Positions 15,051 to 24,555 of a DNA stretch of 37,136 bases are shown one piece after another. The DNA is from a virus: IMG/VR virus record IMGVR_UViG_3300025133_000317, positions 1 to 37,136 of that record; one strand, given 5' to 3'. The first letter of the stretch is position 1. Every line of letters starts with the position of its first letter. Position numbers and translations under genes: made by a program. The notes beneath the pieces were generated by a model. It did no database searches. It worked only from the letters and a program-made list of their open reading frames with translations, and was not told the origin of the DNA.

Positions 15051-17342
15051 ATGCCAGAATTAAAACGTACCTTTACCGGTGGTAGGATGGAGAAAGATAT
15101 TGATGAAAGAATCTTACCAAACGGTCAATATAGAGAAGCATTAAATATAGGTGTTGCAACTTCAGAAGATTCTGACGTAGGTGCGGCTCAAAACATATTA
15201 GGTAACGTTAAAGTTACATCAGCAGCATCTTCAACTACATATAGTAAAGGAGGGGGATTTGGTGATGAACACGTTGGTTATAATTACCATATAGCTGAGA
15301 TTATAGACGCTCAAACAGATATGCTTTATAGGTTTGTGCACACACCAAATTCAAGTTTTGGTTTGTGGGTGGATAGAATAATTGAATACGATACTAGTAA
15401 GGACTTAAAAACCTCTTGGGAAGACAAAGAGCATGCTATTATGGTTGATGTGTTTAAAGTAACAGATACAATAGTAGCCCACAGTTGTATTTGTCTTGGT
15501 TCAAACAAATCTGAAATAACAGTTTCTTTAAATAAAGTTAATTACCTAAGATGGGGTATGTTAGTCACGGTTAAACCACAACTAGGCCACCCTGGTATAT
15601 TAGCAAGCGAGGGTGTTACTATTGAAAATATAGATTATCAAACCGGAGTATTATCGTTATCCAAACCTGTGTTTGTACCAAACCCGCCAGATTGTTATGA
15701 CAATACCGGCGTTGGAGATGAGATAACTTTTACAGGCGATAGAAATTTAAACTTTTCTCCTGATAATGCGATTACCGGTATTAATATTATAGATGGAATG
15801 ATATTTTGGACTGATAACTTTTCAGAACCTAAAAAAGTAAATATTAAAAGAGGAAAAATAGGTTCTATATCTAATTCCGAAAGAGGGTTTGATGATGGCA
15901 CGGGTATCGTGCATGGATTCGATATAGGTAGAACAAGTCAAGATAAAATAGATGATTTTAACCAACCCACATTGTTAATTGTAGACGATGGTTTAAAAGA
16001 AGATTGTTTAAAAGATGAGGCTTTTTGCCCTATAGTAGGATGTACAAATCCTTTAGCTATAAATTATGATCCACTAGCATTATACGATGATAATAGTTGT
16101 TGTCTACTTGTTGGTTGCACGGATGCCACACTTATAACAGATGAAAATGACAGGAAACCGGGTGAAGACGGATATATAGACACACATTATTGTACCTACA
16201 ACCCAGATAATTGTTATGATGATGGTAGTTGTTTCGAAGACGCTTGTGGTTGTACTGATTCAACTGCAATAAACTTTAACGCGGTGTCTGTTGTTGATGA
16301 TGGCTCGTGTATTTATACTGAGTTAGGTTGTACGGATGATATGGCATATAATTATGATCCACTTGCAAATACAGATGATGGCAGTTGTCAATACGGGTAC
16401 ACTTGTTATCCGCCGGGTTATGCTCCAGCTGCTGGTGATCAATGTGATGATCCTAATAACCTTATAGCCCCAAATAATTACGCTGGTAGCACAGATATTT
16501 TTGACTCAAATAACTGGTGGAGTGGAACGAGTGGGTCGGAAGAAGTAGGCTTGATGAATTGGTTTAGTGGAATTAATAATAATACTAAAGAATATAGTGA
16601 TTATCATTATGTTTGGCAATATAGTATAGGAGCACCACAAGCCCAATATGTAGATACGTGGTGTAATTATCCCATAGATGCAAGTTCGCATATTGAGAAA
16701 AGGTTTATTAAAGGTATACACTTTAAAAACAACCAATTTGATGGGGTATTTGCTCGCGTCACAAATTATCAAAATATCCACACTCAGGCTTGGCTGCAAA
16801 CGGCGACCGGTAATAATGAAAATACTGAACAGAATTTCCTGGGGAATCCTTCTACCGTTTCTAAAGAATATGCTCCTCAAAAAACGCTTCAATATTACAA
16901 TGGAGCGGTTGGTGTTCCACCAAGTCCTGATCCATATGATGGATTATTAACCTCTCCGGGAGCTGATATTGTATTTGCCAATCACACCGAACTTGTCGAC
17001 GGTCTTAGAAAAACGGTGTTTGATGGGAATTATTTTTGTTGGGCGAATGGATCTGATTACGTGACTGATTGGAACAATCAAAACGGTGCTAACAAAATCC
17101 CAGTCCCTGAAGTAACCTACTCAATGACCTTTGATCAAATTGTGGCCATTGTTTCCCCAGCAACACCTTATTTCTTCGGCCCTACTGCTGGTTACCTTTC
17201 GATGGTCCTTACAATGCATACCGGTGGGTGTAGATGTTATGGTAATTATAACCCGAGTGCCACCAGTTCGTGTGAGGTGGATCCACTCAGTAACACTACC
17301 CTAGCAAATTGCGATGCTAATTGTGGTTTTATACCCGCTTAA
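15051..17342 (+). CDS. N-terminal part of a split tail (muzzle/stabilisation-like) protein with Cys-rich repeats
   Basis: This is a 763-residue protein. Residues 1-50 (LKRTFTGGRMEKDIDERILP, then GQYREALNI and SDVGAAQNILGN) and residues 243-267 (INIIDGMIFWTDNFSEPKKVNI) form the conserved head of a large tail protein known from marine Bacteroidota phages. In homologues as I recall them, the text then continues directly to a segment like the start of the next gene. Here residues about 330-446 instead hold four GCTx...DDGSC-type Cys-rich units. A further 300-residue unique domain follows, ending in a degenerate GGCRCYGNYNPSATSSC unit. DNA from about 16.9 to 17.3 kb has clearly higher G+C than the rest. 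The protein probably sits on the tail or muzzle. The added region may be surface exposed and host-facing. Confidence 0.75.
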   Translation: MPELKRTFTGGRMEKDIDERILPNGQYREALNIGVATSEDSDVGAAQNILGNVKVTSAASSTTYSKGGGFGDEHVGYNYHIAEIIDAQTDMLYRFVHTPNSSFGLWVDRIIEYDTSKDLKTSWEDKEHAIMVDVFKVTDTIVAHSCICLGSNKSEITVSLNKVNYLRWGMLVTVKPQLGHPGILASEGVTIENIDYQTGVLSLSKPVFVPNPPDCYDNTGVGDEITFTGDRNLNFSPDNAITGINIIDGMIFWTDNFSEPKKVNIKRGKIGSISNSERGFDDGTGIVHGFDIGRTSQDKIDDFNQPTLLIVDDGLKEDCLKDEAFCPIVGCTNPLAINYDPLALYDDNSCCLLVGCTDATLITDENDRKPGEDGYIDTHYCTYNPDNCYDDGSCFEDACGCTDSTAINFNAVSVVDDGSCIYTELGCTDDMAYNYDPLANTDDGSCQYGYTCYPPGYAPAAGDQCDDPNNLIAPNNYAGSTDIFDSNNWWSGTSGSEEVGLMNWFSGINNNTKEYSDYHYVWQYSIGAPQAQYVDTWCNYPIDASSHIEKRFIKGIHFKNNQFDGVFARVTNYQNIHTQAWLQTATGNNENTEQNFLGNPSTVSKEYAPQKTLQYYNGAVGVPPSPDPYDGLLTSPGADIVFANHTELVDGLRKTVFDGNYFCWANGSDYVTDWNNQNGANKIPVPEVTYSMTFDQIVAIVSPATPYFFGPTAGYLSMVLTMHTGGCRCYGNYNPSATSSCEVDPLSNTTLANCDANCGFIPA
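16038..16389 (+). repeat. Four Cys-rich GCTD...DDGSC protein repeats
   Basis: The pattern is G-C-T-[DN]-x(2)-A-x-N-[YF]-[DN]-x(8)-D-D-[GN]-S-C, with a spacing of roughly 20 residues in regular units. Unit 2 is longer and irregular. Each unit has a Cys at both ends and an acidic DD before the last Cys, which would suit disulphide or calcium-stabilised surface loops. The same pattern is common in marine Bacteroidota exported proteins. Confidence 0.8.
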
Positions 17343-17353
17343 TAATTCAAAAT

Positions 17354-20300
17354 ATGAATAAATTGATTAAAAATTCACCTTTAAAAAGAGCAGGCGTAGA
17401 AGCGCCAATTGTAGATTGTCCGGAGTTTGACGAAATATGTAGACCAGCGTTTGTTCTTGAAAAGCACTTATCAGTTATAAGAAAAGGACCTACAGCTCCT
17501 CCAAGACTTGAGATGTATAAGTTTGAAGAAGAAGTGATGACCGTAAGTGATCCAGCAGGGGATGGCTATGGATCTGCAGGGTCTGGTGATTACGGTACTA
17601 TAGAGGGAGTTTTTACCGGTGCAGATATGTGGCAATCTAAGAACTTCCGTGATTGGGATGGTGGTGGCGAGGCAGTAACCCCAGCTGGCGCTATAGCTTG
17701 GGCCAACTCAAAGAAAGATAAGTATGGTACTGGTAATGATGGTGCTGATATAAGTACCTTTTTCCACCCTAATAAAGAACAAAAAAAATCAGGAGACAAA
17801 GTTGTTATACCTATAGATATATCTGTTAATAGTGAGGACTGGGAGATTAATGACCATGTAATTGTAGAACACATATTTCAAAATCAATGGGGAGACTCTA
17901 AAAAAGCTGTTTGTAGATTATCTATAGATAGAGTTTTTCACGATTCTAGTTCCCCAGATTTTCCGATGCTTCTTGCTACAGATTACGCTAACGTGGGTAC
18001 AACAACAATTTATGGACTAGGTACTGAGCCTGGGGTTAACTCGTCTTGGGGTTGGGTTGGGGATCAACAAGCGCAGTACATAACGGGTACAATAATAAGT
18101 ATAACTGGTAATTTTCCTATAGATGGTATACATGGGAATGATGTATACGAAGTTAGGTTAGTTCAAAATCCAGCCATATTTAAGCACAAATTCCCTAAGT
18201 TTGCTTATAGATATAAGTATGAAGATGGTGAGTATTCTGTGTTTAGCCCTTGGTCTGAAGTTGCTTTCTTACCAGAAACATACGACTATCTTCCTAAAAA
18301 AGGATATAACCTAGGTATGGAGAATGCGTTAAGATCTTTAAGAATAAAGGATTTTGTTCCTAAAGATATACCTAAAGATGTTATTCAAGTTGACTTATTG
18401 TACAAAGAATCTAACTCGCCAAGCGTATATACTGTAGCGTCATTCAAAGAAGACGATCCCCCTGGTGCTAGCGCTCTTTTGAATTACTGGCAAACACCTG
18501 GTACTGGTGGAAACAAGGGGAATTATAAAATAAGTTCTGAGTTAATACACAAAGTAGTACCGTCTAATCAAATGTTAAGACCTTGGGATAACGTACCTAG
18601 ATATGCTTTAGCACAAGAAATAACTGCTAACAGATTAATATTTGCAAATTACATTCAAAATTATAACCTATTATCTTCAAACAATGAAGAAGTAATACCT
18701 GAGTTTAGCACGAGTATTAAAAGTTCGGACCGTTCTTGGAATAGTGCAAATCCTAAACCAGGAGAACCTGCTAAATCTTTAAAATCCATGCGTACCTATC
18801 AGCTTGGTATTGTTTATAGGGATAAGTATGGTAGAGAAACACCCGTGTTAACGGCTAAAAGCGGTTCTATTAAACTTGATAAAAGTTTTGCTAAATTCAT
18901 AAATAGAATTAGAGTTCAAATGGAGTCTCCAGCGCCTCATTGGGCTGAGTCATATACTTTTTATATAAAAGAAACATCTAACGAATACTACAATCTAGCA
19001 ATGGATCGTTGGTATGACGCTGAGGATGGTGGGGTATGGTTGTCTTTTCCTTCTGTAGAAAGAAACAAAATATCAGACAGAACAACTTTGATATTAAAGA
19101 AACAGCATGATTCAAATGTATTTACAGCTGATACAACTAAATATAAAGTTTTATCTATAAAAGATAATGCCCCAACGTTTATTAAAACAGATCTTAAATA
19201 CTGGGGTAATTTACCTATGACGCTGCCTCCTCCTGGGTGGGGTGATTTAGGAACTTGGGATTGCGGTATGTTTTATCCAACTGGTTTACCGTTGCCAGCT
19301 AGAATGTATCTTGATGTTTATGCCGAGTATTGGGATCAATCTGTGTTTAAAAAACTATCTAGCAAGGATGGTGCTCAAATTCGTATAGTACAAAGCGAGG
19401 GACAAGCGTCCGCATATCAAGCTGGAGTACAAGATAACACAAACAAAACACGTTGGTATGATATAGCTAATGTAGAATACATAGGCGCGCCAGCTCAAAC
19501 ATATACTGAAACAGTTACAGATGCTGATGGTAACGAAGTATCAACAGAGGTTGAAGTTGCAGGACAATTAGAGCAGTTAGTTAGAGTTAGTTTAGAAAAA
19601 GCGCTTGGTGATGACGCTGGTTTTTGCAAACCGGACGCTTACACTGGTTTATCGACAGGCGGCACTCCCTTCACCCAAGCAGCGGACAACGAGCTTGATA
19701 GAGGTTTATCTTTAGAGGTTAGAACAAAAGAGGTTAAAGATAAGGCTCAATTTGAAGGAAGATTTTTTGTTAAAGTGTTAAGAGACTATAATATACAACA
19801 AAACATAATAAATCCTCAACAAGATTTTTCTCAAAAATATCAAGTTTTACAAACTAAAAATATATCATATTTATGCGTTGGTCACCCCGGGGTGCAAGAC
19901 TGGAATAACGATTCTAAATATTACATTCCACCAGCTATTGCGGGTGCTGGAGAGGTAGCGAACCACCCATCCGGCTCCCCTTGGATTAGTGTATCTAGTC
20001 AACCTACTGGAAATTTATTTAGGTGGAGATCCGGACCGCTGCAAATAAGTAGTCTCTCTGAGCATCACGCTAATAAAAGCGCTACATATGATAGTGGTAA
20101 TTTTGCAGGTGGTCATGGTATAATAGGATCACCTATAGATAATCCTCAGCAGTTTAAGGATGATATTGGTAGACCTGGCGCTGCTTCTTGGCCTATTGGA
20201 CCTGGAGATGTTACTGATGGGGCTTATCGCGATAAAGATGAGGGGAGGAGCTATTGGCGTAATACATATATTGATTGGCTTAATGGATCGGGTGATAAAT

Positions 20301-23300
20301 ACTTTAAAGACACTCCACTTAAATGTAATGATACTACTGACCCAGACGAAGATTATAGGGGCCGTACGCACGATTGGCCAAGTCAAATGCCTGATATGTG
20401 GAATCCATACATGCTATTTGATGCTGCGCTTCCGAATTATGCTACGCTTATTGGAGCACTTGTTGTTAATGATACTCCTTATCAAAATACTAGTGGTAAT
20501 AGTGGTTATTCTTTTAACGGGTTTGGTAGTAATCATATTTTAGATATAACAGCTTGTGATCCTTTTAATCAAAACCAATCAAACCCCTATGACCCAGGTA
20601 CAACCTGGGCTGACAACTCTTATTTAGCAGGCGCAAACCCATTTGCCGTGCCAGCTATATGGGGTGATCAATCAGACTTTATTCAAACGTTAAACACTAC
20701 ACTCGCACATTCTGGAGGTGGGGCAAATAACTTCCAACCAACATGGACAACTTCAACTATTGATAAGTTAAAAAGTGATTGGTATAACTTATGGAGAGGT
20801 AGAGATGATATTTTACCTGAATGGCCTTTAGGTAGATTCCATCCTAATAGATGGTTTATTGATAAAGCTGGTGCCGCAAAAGGATATTCTGGAAATGGTA
20901 TATGGGATGATGGTAATGTTAGTTACATGGATTTATCTTATTGGGGTATTGGTAGTGAGCGTGAGTATAATAGAAAAAACTCTCATCTTGAGTTAATGAA
21001 AATGCACCAAGGAAGTGAAGTTGGTTTTGCAGACGCAATGTCAACTATTGGTACACAATTTAGATTTCAACAAGATCCTGATCAAATTATTTACACCATA
21101 GTAGATGTTGGTGCTCAAACAGATATTTACAACTACGAAGCTCCACAAGGAATTTGGGGTATAGAAGATCCCGCTAATGCTGGTGTGTCTATTGGTGGAG
21201 CGGAGATGGGGTATCAAAGAACGCCACCTTGGGGAGGAAAAAAAGAAACATCTCCACTTGGTGGTGGGATAGCCTTTATATCAGATTTGTTCAGTAAAGA
21301 TAAAAAAGAAACAGGTGGAGCTCCTTATAATAAAAGAATAAGATTTACGTTGACACTAGACAAACTTATAGGTCAAGAAGGTCCATCATCATTTCACCCT
21401 ATAACAAACCACGTTGATAAGGACGGGGTGTGGAATGGAAAGAATGGTAGGCACAAATATAATCAGTCTATTGGTGGTGGTGTGTTTTCAGTTCATACTG
21501 GGGCAACACCAACAAGCGCAGCACCAGCGGGCGACATGGATCTCTATAATATTAATAGTTATTGGAATACTGATGCTGGTAATGGGAGTGGTGCCACCGC
21601 TGGAAGTGGCGCTTTGAGTGGTGCGACTTTAGATTATATTACTGGCGGTGGGTTTGTGGGGCAAGTGGAAACAAGTAACGTACCATCAGGCTCAGATGTG
21701 AGGTTAACTGATCAACCTAGAAGTTTAGATAACACTTTTTATACTGAGCATTATCCAGATGCGTATTTGGGTTTACATGAAAGAGGTTTAAACGAAACTA
21801 CAATAGAGATTATAACTCCATATAAAGGAGAGGACGAATCTGAGATGAGTACTAATCCAGCTGTTTGGGAAACAGAACCATTAGAAGACGTTGGTTTAGA
21901 TATATATTACGCGGCTAGCCCATCATATCCTATTACAATAGATAGGTACAGATATGATAATGATTTTGCAGCGGAACCAGATAAATCGGATCCCTTTAAC
22001 GCTAATTGGTATGACTACGGTTACAGAGGAGAAGAGGTTATCCCGGTGGGAGCACAACTATACCCTGTTGGTTTAGGTGGTGCAATAAACTCGTCTGAAG
22101 TTTGCGCTGTTCAAAACGATGTTATTTGGTTAAGGAGTCACGGATGGAGTGCGGGGGGATCTGCTTTTATTGAGGATGGTAATACCACACTCGGATATAA
22201 CGATACCAATTGTGGTGGTTGTGGTGCAGGTGATGACTATATACTACCATTAGGAACTGATGTTAGGTTTTCATTTAGGGGTGAAGGTACTTATTATGGG
22301 GCTGGTAAGGATCTAGAGGAATTAAACACAACTATAGTTGAGGCTTTAGGTAATCCAACGGGAGCAGCTGGGGTTACTGTTTATAGAGTTGACTCAAGTA
22401 CACATAATAAAAGAAGACAACTTAAATATTTTAATTGTTACAGTTATAGTACTGGAGTAGAAAGCAATAGAATTAAAGATGATTTTAATGCTGTTACTAT
22501 AGACAAAGGTGTCAAAGCATCAATGCCACTAGCTGAGCAGTATGAAGAGGAGAGAAAGGGTAGTGGTTTAATATTCTCTGGTATATACAATTCTACTAGT
22601 GGTGTAAATAGAACAAACCAATTTATACAAGCCGAACCGATAACAAAAGACTTAAACCCAGTTAACGGTAGTATACAAAAGCTTTTCACTAGAGACACTG
22701 ATTTAGTTACTTTTTGCGAGAATAAAGTATTTAGAATATTTGCGAACAAAGATGCTTTATTTAATGCTGATGGAAACACTAACGTTACATCAACAAATAA
22801 AGTTCTTGGACAAGCAAAACCTTTTACCGGGGAGTACGGTATATCAAGAAATCCAGAATCGTTTGCGTCAGAATCTTATAGAGTTTATTTTGCGGATAAA
22901 GCAAGGGGAGCTATTTTAAGACTATCTAGGGATGGTATCACAAACATATCTGATAAGGGCATGAAAAATTGGTTTAAAGATAACTTAAGGTTTGCAACCT
23001 CTATTATAGGTAGTTATGATGATAGAGAAAATCAATACAATATTACAGTTGAAACTGAAGACATCGATAAAAGAGATAAAGCATATACTTTAAGTTTTAC
23101 TGAAGCTAGAAAAGGTTGGGTGAGCTTTAAATCCTTTATAACTCAAGGAGGTATTAGTCATAAAAACATATACTACACTTTCCCATCTAATGAATATGGT
23201 AAAAAAGCAGCCTTAGATCCTTGGGGAGTATCATACCAATTAAAAGATCCATCAGGTATTGCTGAAACATGGCAACATAATTTAGATATACGAGTTTCCC

Positions 23301-24538
23301 GTCTAATATTACCCCCGTATCCCACTGTTAACTCCAACTCCTTTAGCGTTCAAGATAACTCTAGAGGGTCAATACTCGTTGGTATGAACGTTACGGGTAA
23401 TGGCGTGCCAATAGATACTGTTGTGACAAGTGTTCAATGTGGTGGTGGTAAGTGTGATGTTGTGGTTAGCAAAAACTGTTCTATCATGCAATCGAGTTTA
23501 GGTGTTACTGGTCACATAGTGTTTACAACACCTAGAAATAATTTTTATAGTATCGATGATAACTACTCAATGATTAAAGTGCTTTTTAATCAAGGTCAAG
23601 GAACTGTAAAAAGATTTAAAACTCTAGACTACGAAGGTAGTCAAGCTAAAACTATTTTTAGACCAGATAATGAAAATATAATAGAAGGCCAAAATGTTGG
23701 TCAGGTTTATTATGACAATATAGAGAAGTCAGGTTGGTATGCGTATCATTTAAACACGGATATGCAAGTAGGAAAAGTTCGTGAGTTTATGGATAAAGAA
23801 AACAAGTGGTATAACTTTATAAGAGGTTACGGTACTTGGAAGCACAATGATTCTTATGATTTACAACCGGCTGGCGACGGAATCATTAGTGGTAGTAATT
23901 TTGGAAGAGCCGCTACTCAAGATGATCAATTAGATACTGGGGCTTTTTCTTTACAGGGATTAGGTTTTGCGGAAACGTATTGGTTGGCTACACCTGAGTT
24001 CGATTGTATTAGCGGTACTTGTACAGAAGTTATTAGTGGAGATTATTCTACTGAAGACGAGTGTTTACAGAGTGGATGCGAGGATGTTTCTGGCTGTACA
24101 GATTCTACTGCGGGGAACTATAACCCCTTAGCTAATCAAGATGATGGTAGCTGTCTTTATGCTGGTTGCATGGATATACTTGCAGACAACTATGATGCTA
24201 ACGCTGATATGGATGATGGTAGTTGTACTTATCCCGCTACACTTATCGCTGATTGTAATGGTGCTTGTTATGATCCTGGAGATGGTACGGGTTACGATAC
24301 TGAGCCTGAGTGTAAATTAAATCTTCCACCTAATGGGTGTACAGATCCAACGGCGTGTAACTACGATCCAAATGCTGAGTGTGATGATGGAAGTTGTTGC
24401 TTTAGGTGTGGCTGTATGGATAATGGATACTTAGTATTTGCTAATGGTGATCCATATGATTCTCCTAATTGGGGGCAAGCGGCTACTAATTATGATGATG
24501 CGAATTGTTTTGATGACGGAACATATTGTACATATTAA
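17354..24538 (+). CDS. Giant tail protein, C-terminal part of the split muzzle/stabilisation-like protein
   Basis: This is 2394 residues from ATG 17354. An in-frame ATG at 17321 reads back through the previous gene and is disfavoured. Residues 3-12 carry KLIKNSPLKR (SPLK motif). Residues 38-50 (HLSVIRKGPTAPP) match the segment that follows the WTD...EPKKINI part in single-gene homologues (recollection). Beta-rich domains follow. The best conserved part is at about 1700-1940 (ESNRIKDDFNAVTIDKG, LIFSGIYNSTSGVN, GEYGISRNPESFASESYRVYF, IGSYDDRENQYNI), with NPAVWETEP near 1500. Residues about 2247-2394 are four Cys-rich units ending the protein. It is probably a major tail component reaching the host surface. 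No membrane or enzyme motif is visible. The gap from the previous stop is 11 bases, in another frame. Confidence 0.85.
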   Translation: MNKLIKNSPLKRAGVEAPIVDCPEFDEICRPAFVLEKHLSVIRKGPTAPPRLEMYKFEEEVMTVSDPAGDGYGSAGSGDYGTIEGVFTGADMWQSKNFRDWDGGGEAVTPAGAIAWANSKKDKYGTGNDGADISTFFHPNKEQKKSGDKVVIPIDISVNSEDWEINDHVIVEHIFQNQWGDSKKAVCRLSIDRVFHDSSSPDFPMLLATDYANVGTTTIYGLGTEPGVNSSWGWVGDQQAQYITGTIISITGNFPIDGIHGNDVYEVRLVQNPAIFKHKFPKFAYRYKYEDGEYSVFSPWSEVAFLPETYDYLPKKGYNLGMENALRSLRIKDFVPKDIPKDVIQVDLLYKESNSPSVYTVASFKEDDPPGASALLNYWQTPGTGGNKGNYKISSELIHKVVPSNQMLRPWDNVPRYALAQEITANRLIFANYIQNYNLLSSNNEEVIPEFSTSIKSSDRSWNSANPKPGEPAKSLKSMRTYQLGIVYRDKYGRETPVLTAKSGSIKLDKSFAKFINRIRVQMESPAPHWAESYTFYIKETSNEYYNLAMDRWYDAEDGGVWLSFPSVERNKISDRTTLILKKQHDSNVFTADTTKYKVLSIKDNAPTFIKTDLKYWGNLPMTLPPPGWGDLGTWDCGMFYPTGLPLPARMYLDVYAEYWDQSVFKKLSSKDGAQIRIVQSEGQASAYQAGVQDNTNKTRWYDIANVEYIGAPAQTYTETVTDADGNEVSTEVEVAGQLEQLVRVSLEKALGDDAGFCKPDAYTGLSTGGTPFTQAADNELDRGLSLEVRTKEVKDKAQFEGRFFVKVLRDYNIQQNIINPQQDFSQKYQVLQTKNISYLCVGHPGVQDWNNDSKYYIPPAIAGAGEVANHPSGSPWISVSSQPTGNLFRWRSGPLQISSLSEHHANKSATYDSGNFAGGHGIIGSPIDNPQQFKDDIGRPGAASWPIGPGDVTDGAYRDKDEGRSYWRNTYIDWLNGSGDKYFKDTPLKCNDTTDPDEDYRGRTHDWPSQMPDMWNPYMLFDAALPNYATLIGALVVNDTPYQNTSGNSGYSFNGFGSNHILDITACDPFNQNQSNPYDPGTTWADNSYLAGANPFAVPAIWGDQSDFIQTLNTTLAHSGGGANNFQPTWTTSTIDKLKSDWYNLWRGRDDILPEWPLGRFHPNRWFIDKAGAAKGYSGNGIWDDGNVSYMDLSYWGIGSEREYNRKNSHLELMKMHQGSEVGFADAMSTIGTQFRFQQDPDQIIYTIVDVGAQTDIYNYEAPQGIWGIEDPANAGVSIGGAEMGYQRTPPWGGKKETSPLGGGIAFISDLFSKDKKETGGAPYNKRIRFTLTLDKLIGQEGPSSFHPITNHVDKDGVWNGKNGRHKYNQSIGGGVFSVHTGATPTSAAPAGDMDLYNINSYWNTDAGNGSGATAGSGALSGATLDYITGGGFVGQVETSNVPSGSDVRLTDQPRSLDNTFYTEHYPDAYLGLHERGLNETTIEIITPYKGEDESEMSTNPAVWETEPLEDVGLDIYYAASPSYPITIDRYRYDNDFAAEPDKSDPFNANWYDYGYRGEEVIPVGAQLYPVGLGGAINSSEVCAVQNDVIWLRSHGWSAGGSAFIEDGNTTLGYNDTNCGGCGAGDDYILPLGTDVRFSFRGEGTYYGAGKDLEELNTTIVEALGNPTGAAGVTVYRVDSSTHNKRRQLKYFNCYSYSTGVESNRIKDDFNAVTIDKGVKASMPLAEQYEEERKGSGLIFSGIYNSTSGVNRTNQFIQAEPITKDLNPVNGSIQKLFTRDTDLVTFCENKVFRIFANKDALFNADGNTNVTSTNKVLGQAKPFTGEYGISRNPESFASESYRVYFADKARGAILRLSRDGITNISDKGMKNWFKDNLRFATSIIGSYDDRENQYNITVETEDIDKRDKAYTLSFTEARKGWVSFKSFITQGGISHKNIYYTFPSNEYGKKAALDPWGVSYQLKDPSGIAETWQHNLDIRVSRLILPPYPTVNSNSFSVQDNSRGSILVGMNVTGNGVPIDTVVTSVQCGGGKCDVVVSKNCSIMQSSLGVTGHIVFTTPRNNFYSIDDNYSMIKVLFNQGQGTVKRFKTLDYEGSQAKTIFRPDNENIIEGQNVGQVYYDNIEKSGWYAYHLNTDMQVGKVREFMDKENKWYNFIRGYGTWKHNDSYDLQPAGDGIISGSNFGRAATQDDQLDTGAFSLQGLGFAETYWLATPEFDCISGTCTEVISGDYSTEDECLQSGCEDVSGCTDSTAGNYNPLANQDDGSCLYAGCMDILADNYDANADMDDGSCTYPATLIADCNGACYDPGDGTGYDTEPECKLNLPPNGCTDPTACNYDPNAECDDGSCCFRCGCMDNGYLVFANGDPYDSPNWGQAATNYDDANCFDDGTYCTY
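24092..24538 (+). repeat. C-terminal Cys-rich repeats of the giant tail protein
   Basis: There are three close units of the form GC[TM]D-x(2)-A-x-NY[ND]-x(2)-A-x(2)-DDGSC, and a fourth, longer and divergent one (GCMDNGYLV ... NYDDANCFDDGTYC) at the very end. An unrelated short Cys-rich piece (FDCISGTCTEV) precedes them. They belong to the same repeat family as the one at 16038-16389. Confidence 0.8.
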
Positions 24539-24555
24539 CGAATAAAAATTAAATT

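Noticed and set aside
17321-17353. Earlier ATG of the giant tail protein
   Set aside because: It overlaps the end of the previous gene; ATG 17354 follows a short A/T leader and gives the conserved MNKLIKNSPLK start.
20160-20543. 127-codon hydrophobic frame on the + strand
   Set aside because: It lies within the giant tail gene; the Leu/Ile run is a frame-shifted reading of Gly/Asp/Tyr-rich codons.
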